Source: Pseudomonas haemolytica (GTDB taxonomy: Bacteria; Pseudomonadota; Gammaproteobacteria; Pseudomonadales; Pseudomonadaceae). From it: 64,000 bases of DNA. Position numbers and translations under genes: made by a program. Shown piece after piece: positions 25,098-35,016 of this stretch. Under the pieces are notes generated by a model. The model had not been told where the DNA came from. It made no database searches and worked only from the letters and a program-made list of their open reading frames with translations. The stretch is from NCBI RefSeq assembly GCF_009659625.1, contig NZ_VOIW01000005.1, forward strand, positions 434,001-498,000, given 5' to 3'. Position 1 is the stretch's first letter, and each line of letters starts with the position of its first letter.

Positions 25098-26201
25098 TCA
25101 AGGCTGGGGTGCCCAACCGACTTTCGCCATCGCCGCCAACAACTGCTCAGGCTTGAGTGCCAGGGCTTTTCTGCCGCGACCTTGCACGTCGTTGGCGGCC
25201 AACATCGCGTTGAGGATCGCTTCTTCGACAGCATCTGCGGCGGCCACGAACAAGGCCGTCATGTAGTCGTTGTTGACCATTTTCAATGGCGTCGTCGCCG
25301 GGCCGGGATGCCCCAGGTTGGCAACCGGCAGGCCGCTATTGCCGACCGAGAACGCAATGAAAATATCCCCACTGTCGTCTTCCGTGCCGCCGCCGACCCG
25401 CGCCAATCCGATGCTCGCTCGCTGGGCCAGGCGCGTGCACTGGTGAGGCAACAACGGTGCATCAGTAGCGATAGTGATCACGATGGAACCCATGCCAGGC
25501 ACACCGACGTTCACCGGGCCGTCGTAAGGCGAAGGAATGTCTTTCAACACACTGCCCGCGGGGTAACCTGCAACGCGTAAAGCATCGCGTACACCATAGT
25601 TGGCCTGCACCAGTGCACCGACGGTCCAACCGCCCTCCTCGCTGCTCAGTACCCGCGATGAGGTGCCAATGCCGCCTTTGAACTCATGGCAGATCATGCC
25701 AGTGCCGCCGCCGACGCAACCTTCCTGCACCGGGCCGCTGCGGGCATCTTCCAGGGCGGCCTGAACATGTTCGGTACTGACGTGTTGGTCCCAGATATCG
25801 CTGAGGATGCCGTCGTAGGTTTCGAGCACCACCGGCATGCACCAGTAGGTGTGCTGCTTGCCCATCTCACGCTCGGCGGCCACCAACGCATCACGCACCA
25901 CACCGACACTGTGAGTGTTGGTGTAGGCGATCGGCGTGGTCAGCAGCCCTGCCTCGCGAATCCATTCCAGGCCTGTGGCGTCACCGTTGCCGTTCAATAC
26001 GTGAACGCCCGCAAAACACGGCGCCAAATGCGCCGCAACCGGACGCGGCTCGATAATGGTCACACCGGTATGCATCGAGCCATCAGCGCTTTCAGCATTG
26101 AGGGTGTGGTGGCCGACGCGTACGCCAGGCACGTCGGTGATGGCGTTGAACGCCCCAGGTGTGCCTGAACCGATTGTGATGCCAAGGTCTCGTAAGCGCA
26201 T
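25098..26201 (-). CDS. P1-family (DmpA-like) aminopeptidase/esterase
   Basis: 367 residues starting MRLRDLGITIGSGTPGAFNAITDV. Family members cut themselves before a serine that becomes the nucleophile; here GMGSIVITIATDAPLL places that Gly-Ser at residues 238-239. Other conserved blocks are HTGVTIIEPRP, NGNGDATGLEW and GGIGTSSRVL. Known members act on D-alanyl amides, beta-amino peptides or L-aminoacyl amides. No signal peptide is seen. It converges with the LuxR-type gene with only 4 bases between stops. Substrate here unknown. Confidence 0.88.
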   Translation of the reverse strand: MRLRDLGITIGSGTPGAFNAITDVPGVRVGHHTLNAESADGSMHTGVTIIEPRPVAAHLAPCFAGVHVLNGNGDATGLEWIREAGLLTTPIAYTNTHSVGVVRDALVAAEREMGKQHTYWCMPVVLETYDGILSDIWDQHVSTEHVQAALEDARSGPVQEGCVGGGTGMICHEFKGGIGTSSRVLSSEEGGWTVGALVQANYGVRDALRVAGYPAGSVLKDIPSPYDGPVNVGVPGMGSIVITIATDAPLLPHQCTRLAQRASIGLARVGGGTEDDSGDIFIAFSVGNSGLPVANLGHPGPATTPLKMVNNDYMTALFVAAADAVEEAILNAMLAANDVQGRGRKALALKPEQLLAAMAKVGWAPQP

Positions 26202-26439
26202 GTTTTAACTCTCATTAGTCGAGTGAAGAATGTGCAGGGAGTCTAGGTTGGAGGCTGGCCATTGGCGATAACCCCCTGTTGTTACCCCAGGGACGTTAGC
26301 CAGCTGTCGCTGCGACGATGGCGAGTGGGTCCTGGTGCCTGATGCCGCTGGCAGGTAAAGCGCCTATTTAAGCGTGAAATATGGATGATCTCTGGTATAA
26401 ACTGCTGATTACTTTATTTTCCGTCCAGCCAGGTGATGC

Positions 26440-27360
26440 ATGGATCCTCTGTCCGACGTCCTCTCATTGTTGAGAGTCCGTAATTACCACTCCGCCACAC
26501 TCTCCTTGGGCGGCGATTGGGCCTTCACCTTTCCCGAGCGCGAAGGCATCAAGTTCACGGCGGTGGTCAAGGGCAGCTGCTGGCTGCAAGTGGAGGGCGA
26601 ACAGCAGCCGCAGCGCCTGCAACAGGGCGATTGTTTTCTCATGACCCGCGGCATGCCTTTTTCTCTGTACAGCGATATGTCCCAACCGGTGATGGACTCC
26701 GACGGTCACTTTCAAACCCTGGCGGCGGACGAATTGGCCCTGCATTACGGCGGCGACGACATCCAGTTGGTCGGTGGCCGCTTTGACTTCAGCGGTGTCC
26801 CCACCCAGTTGTTGCTCAGCAGCCTGCCCTCACTGGTTCACGTGCACGCCAATGATCCGCAGGCATCGCTCCTGCGCTGGGCGCTGGAGCGGTTTACTTC
26901 GGAGCTGCAACAGAAGCGCCCCGGTAGGTCGCTGATGAATGAGCACTTGGCGCACCTGATGCTGGTCGAAGTCCTGCGGACCCACCTGGCGACCCTGGAC
27001 AGCACTGGCATCGGTTGGTTTTACGGCTTGGCCGACCGCAACCTCAGCGTCGCCCTGAGCGCAATCCATGCTGACCCGGCCCATCGCTGGAGCGTCCAGG
27101 AACTGGCGCAGCTGGCAACCATGTCGCGCTCGGCATTCGCGTTGCGCTTCAAGCAGGTGGTCGGCGCGGCACCGATGGAGTACCTGACGCACTGGCGTAT
27201 GTTGCTGGCCAGCGACCGGTTGAAAAACTCCGATGACGCCGTGTCCACCATCGCGTTTTCATTGGGCTATGAGTCCGAGAGCGCATTCAGCACGGCGTTC
27301 AAACGCGTCATGTCGCAGTCGCCCCGCCACTATGTGCGCGAGCACACCGCCCAGGCTTAA
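26440..27360 (+). CDS. AraC-family regulator with cupin N-terminus
   Basis: 306 residues. The N-terminal cupin part (about 1-190) contains the run from WAFTFPEREGIKF to LQQGDCFLMTRGMPF; the C-terminal double helix-turn-helix includes RWSVQELAQLATMSRSAFAL and IAFSLGYESESAFSTAFKRV. This is the type often annotated as an AraC regulator of efflux or catabolic genes. It is followed at 27612 by an MFS transporter and then an RND pump on the same strand, which are its likely targets. Its stop overlaps the end of a decayed SDR gene on the other strand. Confidence 0.85.
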   Translation: MDPLSDVLSLLRVRNYHSATLSLGGDWAFTFPEREGIKFTAVVKGSCWLQVEGEQQPQRLQQGDCFLMTRGMPFSLYSDMSQPVMDSDGHFQTLAADELALHYGGDDIQLVGGRFDFSGVPTQLLLSSLPSLVHVHANDPQASLLRWALERFTSELQQKRPGRSLMNEHLAHLMLVEVLRTHLATLDSTGIGWFYGLADRNLSVALSAIHADPAHRWSVQELAQLATMSRSAFALRFKQVVGAAPMEYLTHWRMLLASDRLKNSDDAVSTIAFSLGYESESAFSTAFKRVMSQSPRHYVREHTAQA

Positions 27361-27425
27361 TGCAGGCCGCCGCCGATTATCAGGGTTTCACCGGTAATCC
27401 AGCTTGCATCCATTACTTCCTCCGA
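27357..27425 (-). pseudogene. Remnant of an SDR dehydrogenase gene, last ~22 codons
   Basis: On the minus strand the frame reads DASWITGETLIIGGGLH and a stop, the standard C-terminus of a classical short-chain dehydrogenase (cofactor-loop WITGE and final GGG). Upstream the frame is closed by TGA at 27426-27428, and nothing of the rest of the enzyme is found. AraC-SDR divergent or convergent pairs are common, so this is probably what is left after a deletion between 27.43 and 27.6 kb. Confidence 0.65.
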
Positions 27426-27611
27426 TCATCTCGCCGACGCCGCTTATCCCCATCCCTGGACGATGACGAATAAAGCCTGGGGTTTCGGGCATGGGTGCCA
27501 ATCGCCCTGGCCCGTATCATTTGCCAATGGGCCAAGCCCACGAAAACCCATCAACATCCCTCTTGCAAACATTCACTCGGCAAAAGCCCTGAGCGCTGGG
27601 CTGGGAGACTC

Positions 27612-28820
27612 ATGTCCGTCGATATCACTCAACACAGCTCAAAAGGCCTGTTGTTTTTTCTTGCGCTGTCGCTCACCGCAGCGCTCATGAACAGCAGCGC
27701 ACCGACGCCGCTGTACCCGTTTTACCAAGACCATCTGCGGCTCAATGCCGTGGACTTGACGTTTATATTCGGTGCCTATGGTGCCGGTGTTTTGCTGGCT
27801 TTGATGACCCTGGCGCGCATCGCCGGCCATGTCAAAGACCAGCGTTTTCTGCTGCTTGCTGCCATTGTGCTGGTGCTGATCGGCGCCTGGCTGTGCGCTG
27901 CATGTGATTCGCTGTGGGCCCTGTGTGCAGCCCGTGCCATTTCCGGGCTCGGTGCGGGGATCATGACCACCGCGGTGAACGTGACGCTGGTCAGGTTCGG
28001 CCCACTCGACAACGGCAAGCTGGCGGCGACGCTGGCCACATTGGCAATGATCATAGGACTGGCTCTCGGCCCAGTGCTCAGCGGCGCCGCGTTGCAACTG
28101 AACCTGTACCCGGCCAGCCTGCCCTTCTGGTTGATCATGGCCCTGGTGACTGTCGCCGCCCTCGGCGTATTAATGCTCTGGCCGCGCAACGCGATCCAGG
28201 CGCACACCCGCGTGCGCCACGAACAGGCGTCGTTACGTGAAGGTTTGCGCGGTATCGGTCGGCCTTTCCACTTGTGTGCGTGGTCGGTGTTTTTCAGCTG
28301 GTCGTTCACGGCCTGCATCTTCGTGATCGGCCCCAGCGCTGCCGAACAGCAACTGGGCCTGAGTGATCGCGGAATCTTTGGCTACAGCATGGCCATTTAC
28401 CTACTGATTGCCGGCGCCAGCCAGCTGTATTGCAAACGCCTGGATGCAGCGCGTGCGTTGCGTTCGGGATTGGTTGCCCAGTGTGCAGCCTTCCTGCTCC
28501 TGCTGACGGCCTTCTCGATCCATTCGCTGACGCTCGCCGCGCTGGCTCTGGTAATCGGTGGCTATGCCTATGGCGCCATTTTTGTCGGCAGTGCGCGACT
28601 GATCAATCAACTGGCACCTGCCAGCTGCCACGCCAAGTTGGTGGCGTATTTCTATATGACGATCTACCTGTTCAACGCGGTGCCCATTCCGCTTGGGCTG
28701 CTGGTGGACTCGATTGGGCTTGCCCCGAGCGTCCTCGCCGCCTTGATCTTTTTTCTGGGGCTCGGTGCCGTACTGGCGGTGCTCGCCACATGGGTCCGAC
28801 TGCCTCACGCGCATCCATAA
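27612..28820 (+). CDS. MFS transporter
   Basis: 402 residues from MSVDITQHSSKGLLFF, with GGGAG 4 bases before the ATG. About 12 membrane segments. SSAPTPLYPFYQDHLRLNAVDL in the first loop and LGAGIMTTAVNVTLVRFGPLDNGKLAAT resemble the DHA1-type exporters of small molecules often linked to AraC regulators. A longer frame with 39 extra codons lacks support. A Rho-independent terminator follows, so it forms its own transcript, separate from the RND pump. Confidence 0.85.
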   Translation: MSVDITQHSSKGLLFFLALSLTAALMNSSAPTPLYPFYQDHLRLNAVDLTFIFGAYGAGVLLALMTLARIAGHVKDQRFLLLAAIVLVLIGAWLCAACDSLWALCAARAISGLGAGIMTTAVNVTLVRFGPLDNGKLAATLATLAMIIGLALGPVLSGAALQLNLYPASLPFWLIMALVTVAALGVLMLWPRNAIQAHTRVRHEQASLREGLRGIGRPFHLCAWSVFFSWSFTACIFVIGPSAAEQQLGLSDRGIFGYSMAIYLLIAGASQLYCKRLDAARALRSGLVAQCAAFLLLLTAFSIHSLTLAALALVIGGYAYGAIFVGSARLINQLAPASCHAKLVAYFYMTIYLFNAVPIPLGLLVDSIGLAPSVLAALIFFLGLGAVLAVLATWVRLPHAHP

Positions 28821-28844
28821 CCGCGTTGAATGCTCGCCATCGTT

Positions 28845-28866
28845 GAGCCCTTCGGGCTCTTAATTT
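28845..28866 (+). terminator. Rho-independent terminator after the MFS gene
   Basis: GAGCCC, loop TTC, GGGCTC, then TTAATTT. Short GC stem with a U-rich tail 25 bases after the stop codon. Confidence 0.75.
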
Positions 28867-28891
28867 GTTGTCTTACGTTAGTACCGGAATC

Positions 28892-30007
28892 ATGAATAAA
28901 AAACTCACAGTGTGCGTCACGATTGCCGCAGTGCTCGCCATTGGCGGCGCCGTCGGCCTGTACCGGCAGTCCACCTCCGCTCGACCTACCGAAGTGGCGC
29001 CGGCCGCAGCGGTACCGGCCATTCAGGTGGCCGTCGCCACCGCGACCCAGGCCGATATGCCCTACCTATTGGCAGGCATCGGCGAACTGGAAGCCACCCG
29101 GCAAGTGATGGTCACCGCCGAAACCGGAGGCCTGGTGCGTGCCATTCACTTCCAACCCGGCGAGCGGGTAAACGCCGGGCAAACCCTGGTACAGCTCAAC
29201 GACGCGCCGGAACAAGGCGAGTTGACCCGGCTGCAGGCCCAGGCCACCAACGCCAAGACCCAACTGCAACGCACGCAGCGCCTGCTGCCGCAGCAGGCCG
29301 CCACGCAGGAGGAACTGGACCAAGTGCAGTCCACCTATTCCCAGGCGCTGGGCGAAATAATGCGGGTCAAGGCGCTGATCGATCAGAAACGCATCAAGGC
29401 CCCTTTCACTGGCGTGCTGGGCGTGCGCAAGGTCAACCTGGGCCAGTTTGTGCAGGCCGGCGATGCGATGGTGTCGCTGACCGACGCGCAGACGCTGTAC
29501 GCCAATATCACCTTGCCCGAACGTGCATTAGCGCAGCTTAAACCCGGCCAGGAAATGAACGTGAGTGTCGATGCACACCCGCAACGCGTGTTCAAAGGCC
29601 GGGTCAGCTCCCTTGAGCCGCGCATCGACCCGGGCACCCGTACGGTGCTGGTCCAGGCCACGCTGCCAAATCCGGACAACCTGTTGACACCAGGCATGTA
29701 CGCCCGTGGTGAAGTCCGCCTGCCGGACAAACACGACGTTATCAGCGTGCCTGAAACGGCCGTGAGCTACAGCGCCTACGGTGACTTCGTTTACGTGCTC
29801 GAGGGCGCCGACACCCAACTGACCAGCACGGTGCGCCAGGTCTACGTGAAGACCGGTGAACGCTGGGCGGGTCGAGTCGTATTGCTCGACGGCGTGAAAG
29901 CCGGTGAGCGCGTGGTCACCTCCGGACAACTGCGCCTGCGCAGCGGTGCATCGGTACAGGTCGCGTCCCACGACACCCTCGCGCTCGATCAGGCACCGAA
30001 CCGCTGA
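28892..30007 (+). CDS. RND efflux periplasmic adaptor (MexH-like)
   Basis: 371 residues from MNKKLTVCVTIAAVLAIGG, an N-terminal anchor/signal. Domain order: beta-barrel and lipoyl halves (VTAETGGLVRAIHFQPGERV and IKAPFTGVLGVRKVNLGQF), with a short coiled-coil hairpin between (about 115-165, TRLQAQATNAKTQLQRTQRLL), then the membrane-proximal domain. It bridges the inner-membrane pump encoded next and the outer-membrane channel. The start at 28892 gives a proper membrane anchor; the frame opens at a TTG 27 bases earlier. First gene of a three-gene operon. Confidence 0.92.
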   Translation: MNKKLTVCVTIAAVLAIGGAVGLYRQSTSARPTEVAPAAAVPAIQVAVATATQADMPYLLAGIGELEATRQVMVTAETGGLVRAIHFQPGERVNAGQTLVQLNDAPEQGELTRLQAQATNAKTQLQRTQRLLPQQAATQEELDQVQSTYSQALGEIMRVKALIDQKRIKAPFTGVLGVRKVNLGQFVQAGDAMVSLTDAQTLYANITLPERALAQLKPGQEMNVSVDAHPQRVFKGRVSSLEPRIDPGTRTVLVQATLPNPDNLLTPGMYARGEVRLPDKHDVISVPETAVSYSAYGDFVYVLEGADTQLTSTVRQVYVKTGERWAGRVVLLDGVKAGERVVTSGQLRLRSGASVQVASHDTLALDQAPNR

Positions 30008-30025
30008 TACACCAAGGAACTCAAC

Positions 30026-33000
30026 ATGAAATTCACTGACTTGTTCGTACGGCGCCCGGTGTTGGCGCTGGTGGTCAGCACCCTGATTTTGTTAATGGGG
30101 CTGCTGGCCATAAACAACCTGCCGATTCGTCAGTACCCCCTGACGGAAAGCTCGACGCTGACCATCACCACGCAATACCCCGGTGCTTCGCCGCAACTGA
30201 TGCAAGGCTTCGTCACCCAGGCCATCGCGCAATCTGTCGCCACCGTGGAAGACGTCGACTACATGAGCTCGACGTCGACCCAGGGCAAAAGCGTAATCAC
30301 CGTGCGCATGAAGCTCAACGCCGACTCCAACAAGGCCATGACTCAGGTGATGGCCAAGGTCAACGAGGTCAAATACCGCTTGCCGGAGCAAGCCTACGAC
30401 CCCGTCATCGTGAAATCCTCCGGCGAAGCCACCGCGGTGGCCTACGTCGGTTTTTCCAGCCCAACCCTGTCAACGGCGGCCCTCTCAGACTACTTGCAGC
30501 GCGTGGTTCAACCGCAGTTGTCGTCCATTGAAGGGGTTGGCAGCATCGACCTCAACGGCGGGCAGAAAATGGCTATGCGCATCTGGCTGGATGCCAATCG
30601 CATGGCCGCCCATGGCATTTCCGGCAGCGACGTGGCCCAGGCGTTGTTGAATAACAACGTGCAGGCCGCGCCTGGCCAGGCCAAGGGTTTGTATGTGGTA
30701 TCGGATATCCAGATCAACACCGATCTGGTGGATGTCGCCGAGTTTCGCCAGTTGGTGGTCAAGTCCAGCGCTGCCGGTGTGGTGCACCTGAACGATATCG
30801 CCACCGTGGAACTGGGCGCGGCGTCCACCGACACCAGCGCCACCATGGACGGCGTGCAGGCAGTGTTTTTCGGCTTGAATGCTGCGCCCAATGCCAACCC
30901 ACTGGTGATCGTCAAGAAGCTCAACGAACTGCTGCCGGGGATCCGCGCTAACCTGCCGCCGGACGTAAAAGTCGCCGTGCCGTTTGAGTTGGCGCGCTTT
31001 ATCAGCGCATCGATCGATGAAGTGGTTGGCACGCTGGGCGAAGCCATCGCCATTGTGGTGCTGGTGATTTTCTTGAGCCTGGGTTCGGCGCGGGCGGTGA
31101 TTATTCCGGTGGTGACCATTCCCCTGTCGATGCTGGGCGCGGCCGCTTTCATGTCGATGTTCGGGTTCAGCATCAACTTGCTGACCCTGTTGGCCATGGT
31201 ATTGGCCATCGGCTTGGTGGTGGATGACGCGATCATTGTGGTGGAGAACGTCCACCGTCATATCGAAGAAGGCAAGTCACCCACCCACGCCGCGCTATTG
31301 GGTGCACGCGAAGTGGCGGCGCCCGTGATTGCGATGACCCTGACACTGGCTGCGGTGTATGCGCCCATTGGCCTGATGGGCGGGCTGACCGGGTCGCTGT
31401 TCAAGGAGTTCGCCTTTACCCTGGCCGGCTCGGTGGTGGTCTCCGGCATTATCGCGCTGACGCTGTCGCCGGTCATGAGCTCACTGCTGCTCAACAGCCA
31501 GATGAACGAAGGCTGGATGGCGCGCAAGGCCGAGAGCTTCTTCCATCGCCTCGGCAGCGCTTATGGCCGCGTGTTGGATCTGTCGCTGCATCACCGTTGG
31601 GTCACGTTCACGATTGCGATCATCGTACTGATCAGCGTGCCGTGGCTGTACAGCCGTGCCCAGACCGAACTGGCGCCGACCGAAGACCAGTCCACCGTCC
31701 TGACGGCCATCAAGTCACCACAGAACGCCAACATCGACTACGTCGAGAAGTTCGGCAAACAATGGAACGACGTCATGGTGACCTTGCCGGAACAGAGCAA
31801 CCTGTGGCTGATCAATGGCAGCAATGGCGTATCCAACAGCATCGGCGGGGTCAATTTCGTCGACTGGGAACAGCGCAAGCGCAATGCCGACCAGATTCAG
31901 GGCGACATGCAAAACCGCGCCAACACCATCGAGGGCAGCAATGTCTTTGCCTTCCAACTGCCGTCTTTGCCCGGATCTACCGGTGGCTTGCCGGTGCAGA
32001 TGGTGATCAAAAGTGCCGGCGACTACAGCGTGGTCTATGAAGCGATGGAAGCACTCAAGCACGCCGCACGCGCAAGCGGCCTGTTCATGGTGGTGGACAG
32101 CGACCTGGACTACAACAACTCGGTGATCAAGATCAAAGTCGACCGCACCAAGGCCAACAGCCTGGGCGTGACCATGAAGGACCTGGGTGACACCCTGGCG
32201 GTGCTGGTGGGCGAAAACTACGTCAACCGCTTTGCCATGGACGGCCGCTCCTACGATGTGATCCCGCAGAGTTTGCGCGGCGAGCGGCTGACGCCCGAAG
32301 CGTTGTCACGTTTTTATGTGACCAGCGCCACGGGCGGGCAAGTACCGCTTTCCAACCTGGTCAGCGTTTCGACAGGCGTCGAGCCCAATCAACTGACCCA
32401 GTTCGACCAACTCAACTCGGCGATCTTCCAGGCGATTCCTGCCCCGGGCGTGGCCATGGGCGACGCGGTGACGTTCCTCGAAGCGCGAGCCAAACTCCTC
32501 CCTCCCGGCTTCACCTACGACTGGCTTTCGGATGCGCGCCAGTATCATCAGGAAAGCGGCGCGCTGGTCATGGCGTTCCTGTTCGCGATCATCGTGATCT
32601 ACCTGGTACTCGCCGCGCAGTATGAAAGCCTGCGCGACCCGTTGATCATCCTGATCAGCGTGCCGATGTCGATTTGCGGTGCCCTGATTCCGTTAGCCCT
32701 GGGCATGGCGACCATCAATATCTACACGCAGATCGGCCTGGTGACGCTGATCGGCCTGATCAGCAAGCACGGCATCCTGATGGTGGAGTTCGCCAATGAA
32801 ATGCAGGTCAAGCAAGGCCTGGATCGTCGCGAGGCGATTTTGCATTCGGCGAAGATGCGCCTGCGGCCGATCCTGATGACCACGGCGGCGATGGTGGCGG
32901 GCTTGATTCCCCTACTGTTTGCGTCCGGTGCTGGTGCCCATAGCCGCTATGACCTGGGCCTGGTGATCGTCGTCGGCATGTTGGTGGGCACGCTGTTTAC

Positions 33001-33127
33001 CTTGCTGGTTTTACCGACCATGTATTCGTTCATTGCCGTCGACCATCGTATGGCGGCCACCACACCCCGCGCCCGTGCGCTGGCCGCTGCCGATGCAGCC
33101 GACGCCGCCACGGCCCATCCGGTGTAA
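30026..33127 (+). CDS. RND multidrug efflux pump (MexI-like)
   Basis: 1033 residues. MKFTDLFVRRPVLALVVSTL and NNLPIRQYPLTESSTLTITT match the HAE1 family and in detail the MexI branch. VLAIGLVVDDAIIVVENVHR carries the two essential aspartates of helix 4, and GLISKHGILMVEFANE the helix 10 lysine region; two large periplasmic loops are present. In P. aeruginosa MexGHI-OpmD exports phenazine and quinolone-pathway compounds; no MexG homologue is seen here. Substrates are unknown. Located 18 bases after the adaptor gene. Confidence 0.93.
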   Translation: MKFTDLFVRRPVLALVVSTLILLMGLLAINNLPIRQYPLTESSTLTITTQYPGASPQLMQGFVTQAIAQSVATVEDVDYMSSTSTQGKSVITVRMKLNADSNKAMTQVMAKVNEVKYRLPEQAYDPVIVKSSGEATAVAYVGFSSPTLSTAALSDYLQRVVQPQLSSIEGVGSIDLNGGQKMAMRIWLDANRMAAHGISGSDVAQALLNNNVQAAPGQAKGLYVVSDIQINTDLVDVAEFRQLVVKSSAAGVVHLNDIATVELGAASTDTSATMDGVQAVFFGLNAAPNANPLVIVKKLNELLPGIRANLPPDVKVAVPFELARFISASIDEVVGTLGEAIAIVVLVIFLSLGSARAVIIPVVTIPLSMLGAAAFMSMFGFSINLLTLLAMVLAIGLVVDDAIIVVENVHRHIEEGKSPTHAALLGAREVAAPVIAMTLTLAAVYAPIGLMGGLTGSLFKEFAFTLAGSVVVSGIIALTLSPVMSSLLLNSQMNEGWMARKAESFFHRLGSAYGRVLDLSLHHRWVTFTIAIIVLISVPWLYSRAQTELAPTEDQSTVLTAIKSPQNANIDYVEKFGKQWNDVMVTLPEQSNLWLINGSNGVSNSIGGVNFVDWEQRKRNADQIQGDMQNRANTIEGSNVFAFQLPSLPGSTGGLPVQMVIKSAGDYSVVYEAMEALKHAARASGLFMVVDSDLDYNNSVIKIKVDRTKANSLGVTMKDLGDTLAVLVGENYVNRFAMDGRSYDVIPQSLRGERLTPEALSRFYVTSATGGQVPLSNLVSVSTGVEPNQLTQFDQLNSAIFQAIPAPGVAMGDAVTFLEARAKLLPPGFTYDWLSDARQYHQESGALVMAFLFAIIVIYLVLAAQYESLRDPLIILISVPMSICGALIPLALGMATINIYTQIGLVTLIGLISKHGILMVEFANEMQVKQGLDRREAILHSAKMRLRPILMTTAAMVAGLIPLLFASGAGAHSRYDLGLVIVVGMLVGTLFTLLVLPTMYSFIAVDHRMAATTPRARALAAADAADAATAHPV

Positions 33128-33137
33128 GGAGACACAC

Positions 33138-34577
33138 ATGCATCCCTTCAATACCTTCGTGCTTCGCCCGCTGGCGCTGCTGGCCTGCTTGGCCTGGATA
33201 AGCGGCTGCACCGTCGGCCCGGACTACCGGGCCAGCAACGAGCCTGCGGTACAACTGACTCAACGTCCCGACGCGGCGTTGTATAGCAACACACGCCTGC
33301 AACAGGACTGGTGGCGACAGTTCCAGGACCCGCAACTGGATGCGTTGATCGATCAAGCGCTGGCGCGCAACCACGACCTGCGCATCGCCCAGGCCCGGTT
33401 GCTGGAGGCGCGTGCGGTGCTAAACCAGCGTCAGCTGGACCAACTGCCCACGGTGACCGCGAGCGGGGCTTATTCCCGTAGTCTGTCCCAGGCCAACCCC
33501 GGCCCGAGCGGTGAACGCAACCTTGCCAAGACCTATCAAGCCGGACTGGATGCCCAGTGGGAACTGGACTTGTTCGGCAGGCTGCAGCGCCTGTCGCAAG
33601 CGTCTTCGGCACGCGCCGAAGCGGTCGCGGCAGACCTGGCACAGACGCGCATCGTGGTGACTGCCGAGGTGGCGCGTCACTACTTCGACATGCGTGGCGC
33701 ACAACGCCAACTGGCAGTAGCCCGCGCCAACCTGCGCATTCAGGACAAAACCGTCGAACTGGTCCAGGGGCGAGTAGATGCCGGACGCGGCACCGCTGAC
33801 GAACTGGCCAGCGCCCTGGCCGAGCACGCACGGGTGCAGGCCACATTGCCTGGTCTGGAAACCCGTCAAGCACTCAGCCGTTATCGACTCGCCGTATTGA
33901 CCGGATCGCGGCCCAGCGACCTGCAAGCGTTGACCGAACTTGAAACCTTGCCGGCTCTGGTCACACGCTTGCCGATTGGCCAGGTCAGCGACTTGCTGCG
34001 CCAGCGCCCTGATGTCGCCAGCGCCGAACGTGCCTTGGCCGCCTCGAACGCGGACATTGGCGCGGTGACCGCCGAGCTTTACCCAAGGGTCGACCTCGGC
34101 GGTTTTCTCGGCTTCGTAGCCCTGCGCGGTGGGGATTTGGGCGACAGCGGCAGCCGCGCGTTCAGCGTGATGCCCTCGGTCAGTTGGCCGGCGTTGCACT
34201 TGGCGAGCGTCAAGGCCCGGCAGCGCGAAGCCCAGGCGCGAGAAGTGGGCAGTCGGGCGCGTTATGAGCAAGTGGTGCTGAATGCAATTGAAGAAACCGA
34301 GGGCGCGCTGACCACCTATAGCCTGTCGCAGCAAAGGGTTCGCAGCCTGGCTGAAGCAGCCGCGCAGAGTGAACGCGCAGCGCGCTTGGCATATGCGCGG
34401 TATGAGGCAGGTGGCGCGACGTATCTGGTAGAGCTGGACGCTCAGCGCACACAGCTGAACGCGCAGGATGCGCTGGCACAGGCTGAAACTGCGTCGTATC
34501 TCAATGTAGTGCTGGTGTATAAGGCACTGGGTGGCGGCTGGCGTGCGCCCTCGTACTCTCTAGATAAACAACCCTAG
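33138..34577 (+). CDS. RND outer-membrane channel lipoprotein (OprM/OpmD-like)
   Basis: 479 residues from MHPFNTFVLRPLALLACLAW, with AAGGAG upstream, 10 bases after the pump gene. LAWISGC is the lipobox (lipidated Cys about residue 24), followed by TVGPDYRAS, the standard start of mature NodT-family channels. Two internal repeats of coiled-coil and beta-hairpin follow (LDALIDQALARNHDLRIAQA and LLRQRPDVASAERALAASNAD). A longer frame starts inside the pump gene and is not supported. Confidence 0.93.
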   Translation: MHPFNTFVLRPLALLACLAWISGCTVGPDYRASNEPAVQLTQRPDAALYSNTRLQQDWWRQFQDPQLDALIDQALARNHDLRIAQARLLEARAVLNQRQLDQLPTVTASGAYSRSLSQANPGPSGERNLAKTYQAGLDAQWELDLFGRLQRLSQASSARAEAVAADLAQTRIVVTAEVARHYFDMRGAQRQLAVARANLRIQDKTVELVQGRVDAGRGTADELASALAEHARVQATLPGLETRQALSRYRLAVLTGSRPSDLQALTELETLPALVTRLPIGQVSDLLRQRPDVASAERALAASNADIGAVTAELYPRVDLGGFLGFVALRGGDLGDSGSRAFSVMPSVSWPALHLASVKARQREAQAREVGSRARYEQVVLNAIEETEGALTTYSLSQQRVRSLAEAAAQSERAARLAYARYEAGGATYLVELDAQRTQLNAQDALAQAETASYLNVVLVYKALGGGWRAPSYSLDKQP

Positions 34578-34597
34578 GGAGCACGAGGGAAAGTTAC

Positions 34598-34626
34598 GGG
34601 AGAACCCATTCAAGGTTTTCCCTCCC
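34598..34626 (-). terminator. Weak hairpin between convergent channel and CsbD genes
   Basis: GGGAGAACC (34598-34606) faces GGTTTTCCCTCCC (34614-34626) imperfectly. It lies just after the CsbD-like stop on the minus strand and 21 bases after the channel stop. No clear U run. Confidence 0.3.
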
Positions 34627-34629
34627 GGC

Positions 34630-34878
34630 TCAGCGGCGCAGGAGACGGTCCAGCACCAGCAAAGCCACTGCACCGATCGCGATCGCGGCAACTGGCTTCT
34701 CTTTAACGAACGTAGATACGCTATCCAATGCGTCGCCGTAAGCTTGGGTCAGTTGACCAGCAGCTTGGCGACCTGCGCCTTCAGCTTCCAGCTTCGAATC
34801 GCCAAGCAGTTTCCCAACGGCGCTCTGCGCTTTACCGGCGACCTTTTCTACAACACCTTCTACTTGTTCACTCTTCAT
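34630..34878 (-). CDS. CsbD-like stress protein with C-terminal membrane segment
   Basis: 82 residues starting MKSEQVEGVVEKVAGKAQSA, the CsbD signature of amphipathic repeats (EGVVEKVAGKAQSAVGKLLGD). The C-terminal third (PVAAIAIGAVALLVLDRLLRR) is a membrane helix with a basic end, so this version is probably membrane-tethered. CsbD-family genes are usually induced in stationary phase or by osmotic stress. Isolated gene; function at molecular level not known. Confidence 0.85.
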   Translation of the reverse strand: MKSEQVEGVVEKVAGKAQSAVGKLLGDSKLEAEGAGRQAAGQLTQAYGDALDSVSTFVKEKPVAAIAIGAVALLVLDRLLRR

Positions 34879-35016
34879 AATTCACCAGACCTTAACATGT
34901 GATTGGATAGCTCAGGTTCGACCTGAGCTTGGGGCTATCTGCGCAGTGTTAGGGGGTTGTGCATTATGGTTAGTTCAAACTTGTTTAGGCGCAGGAGCTG
35001 TCTGCATGACGACTGA

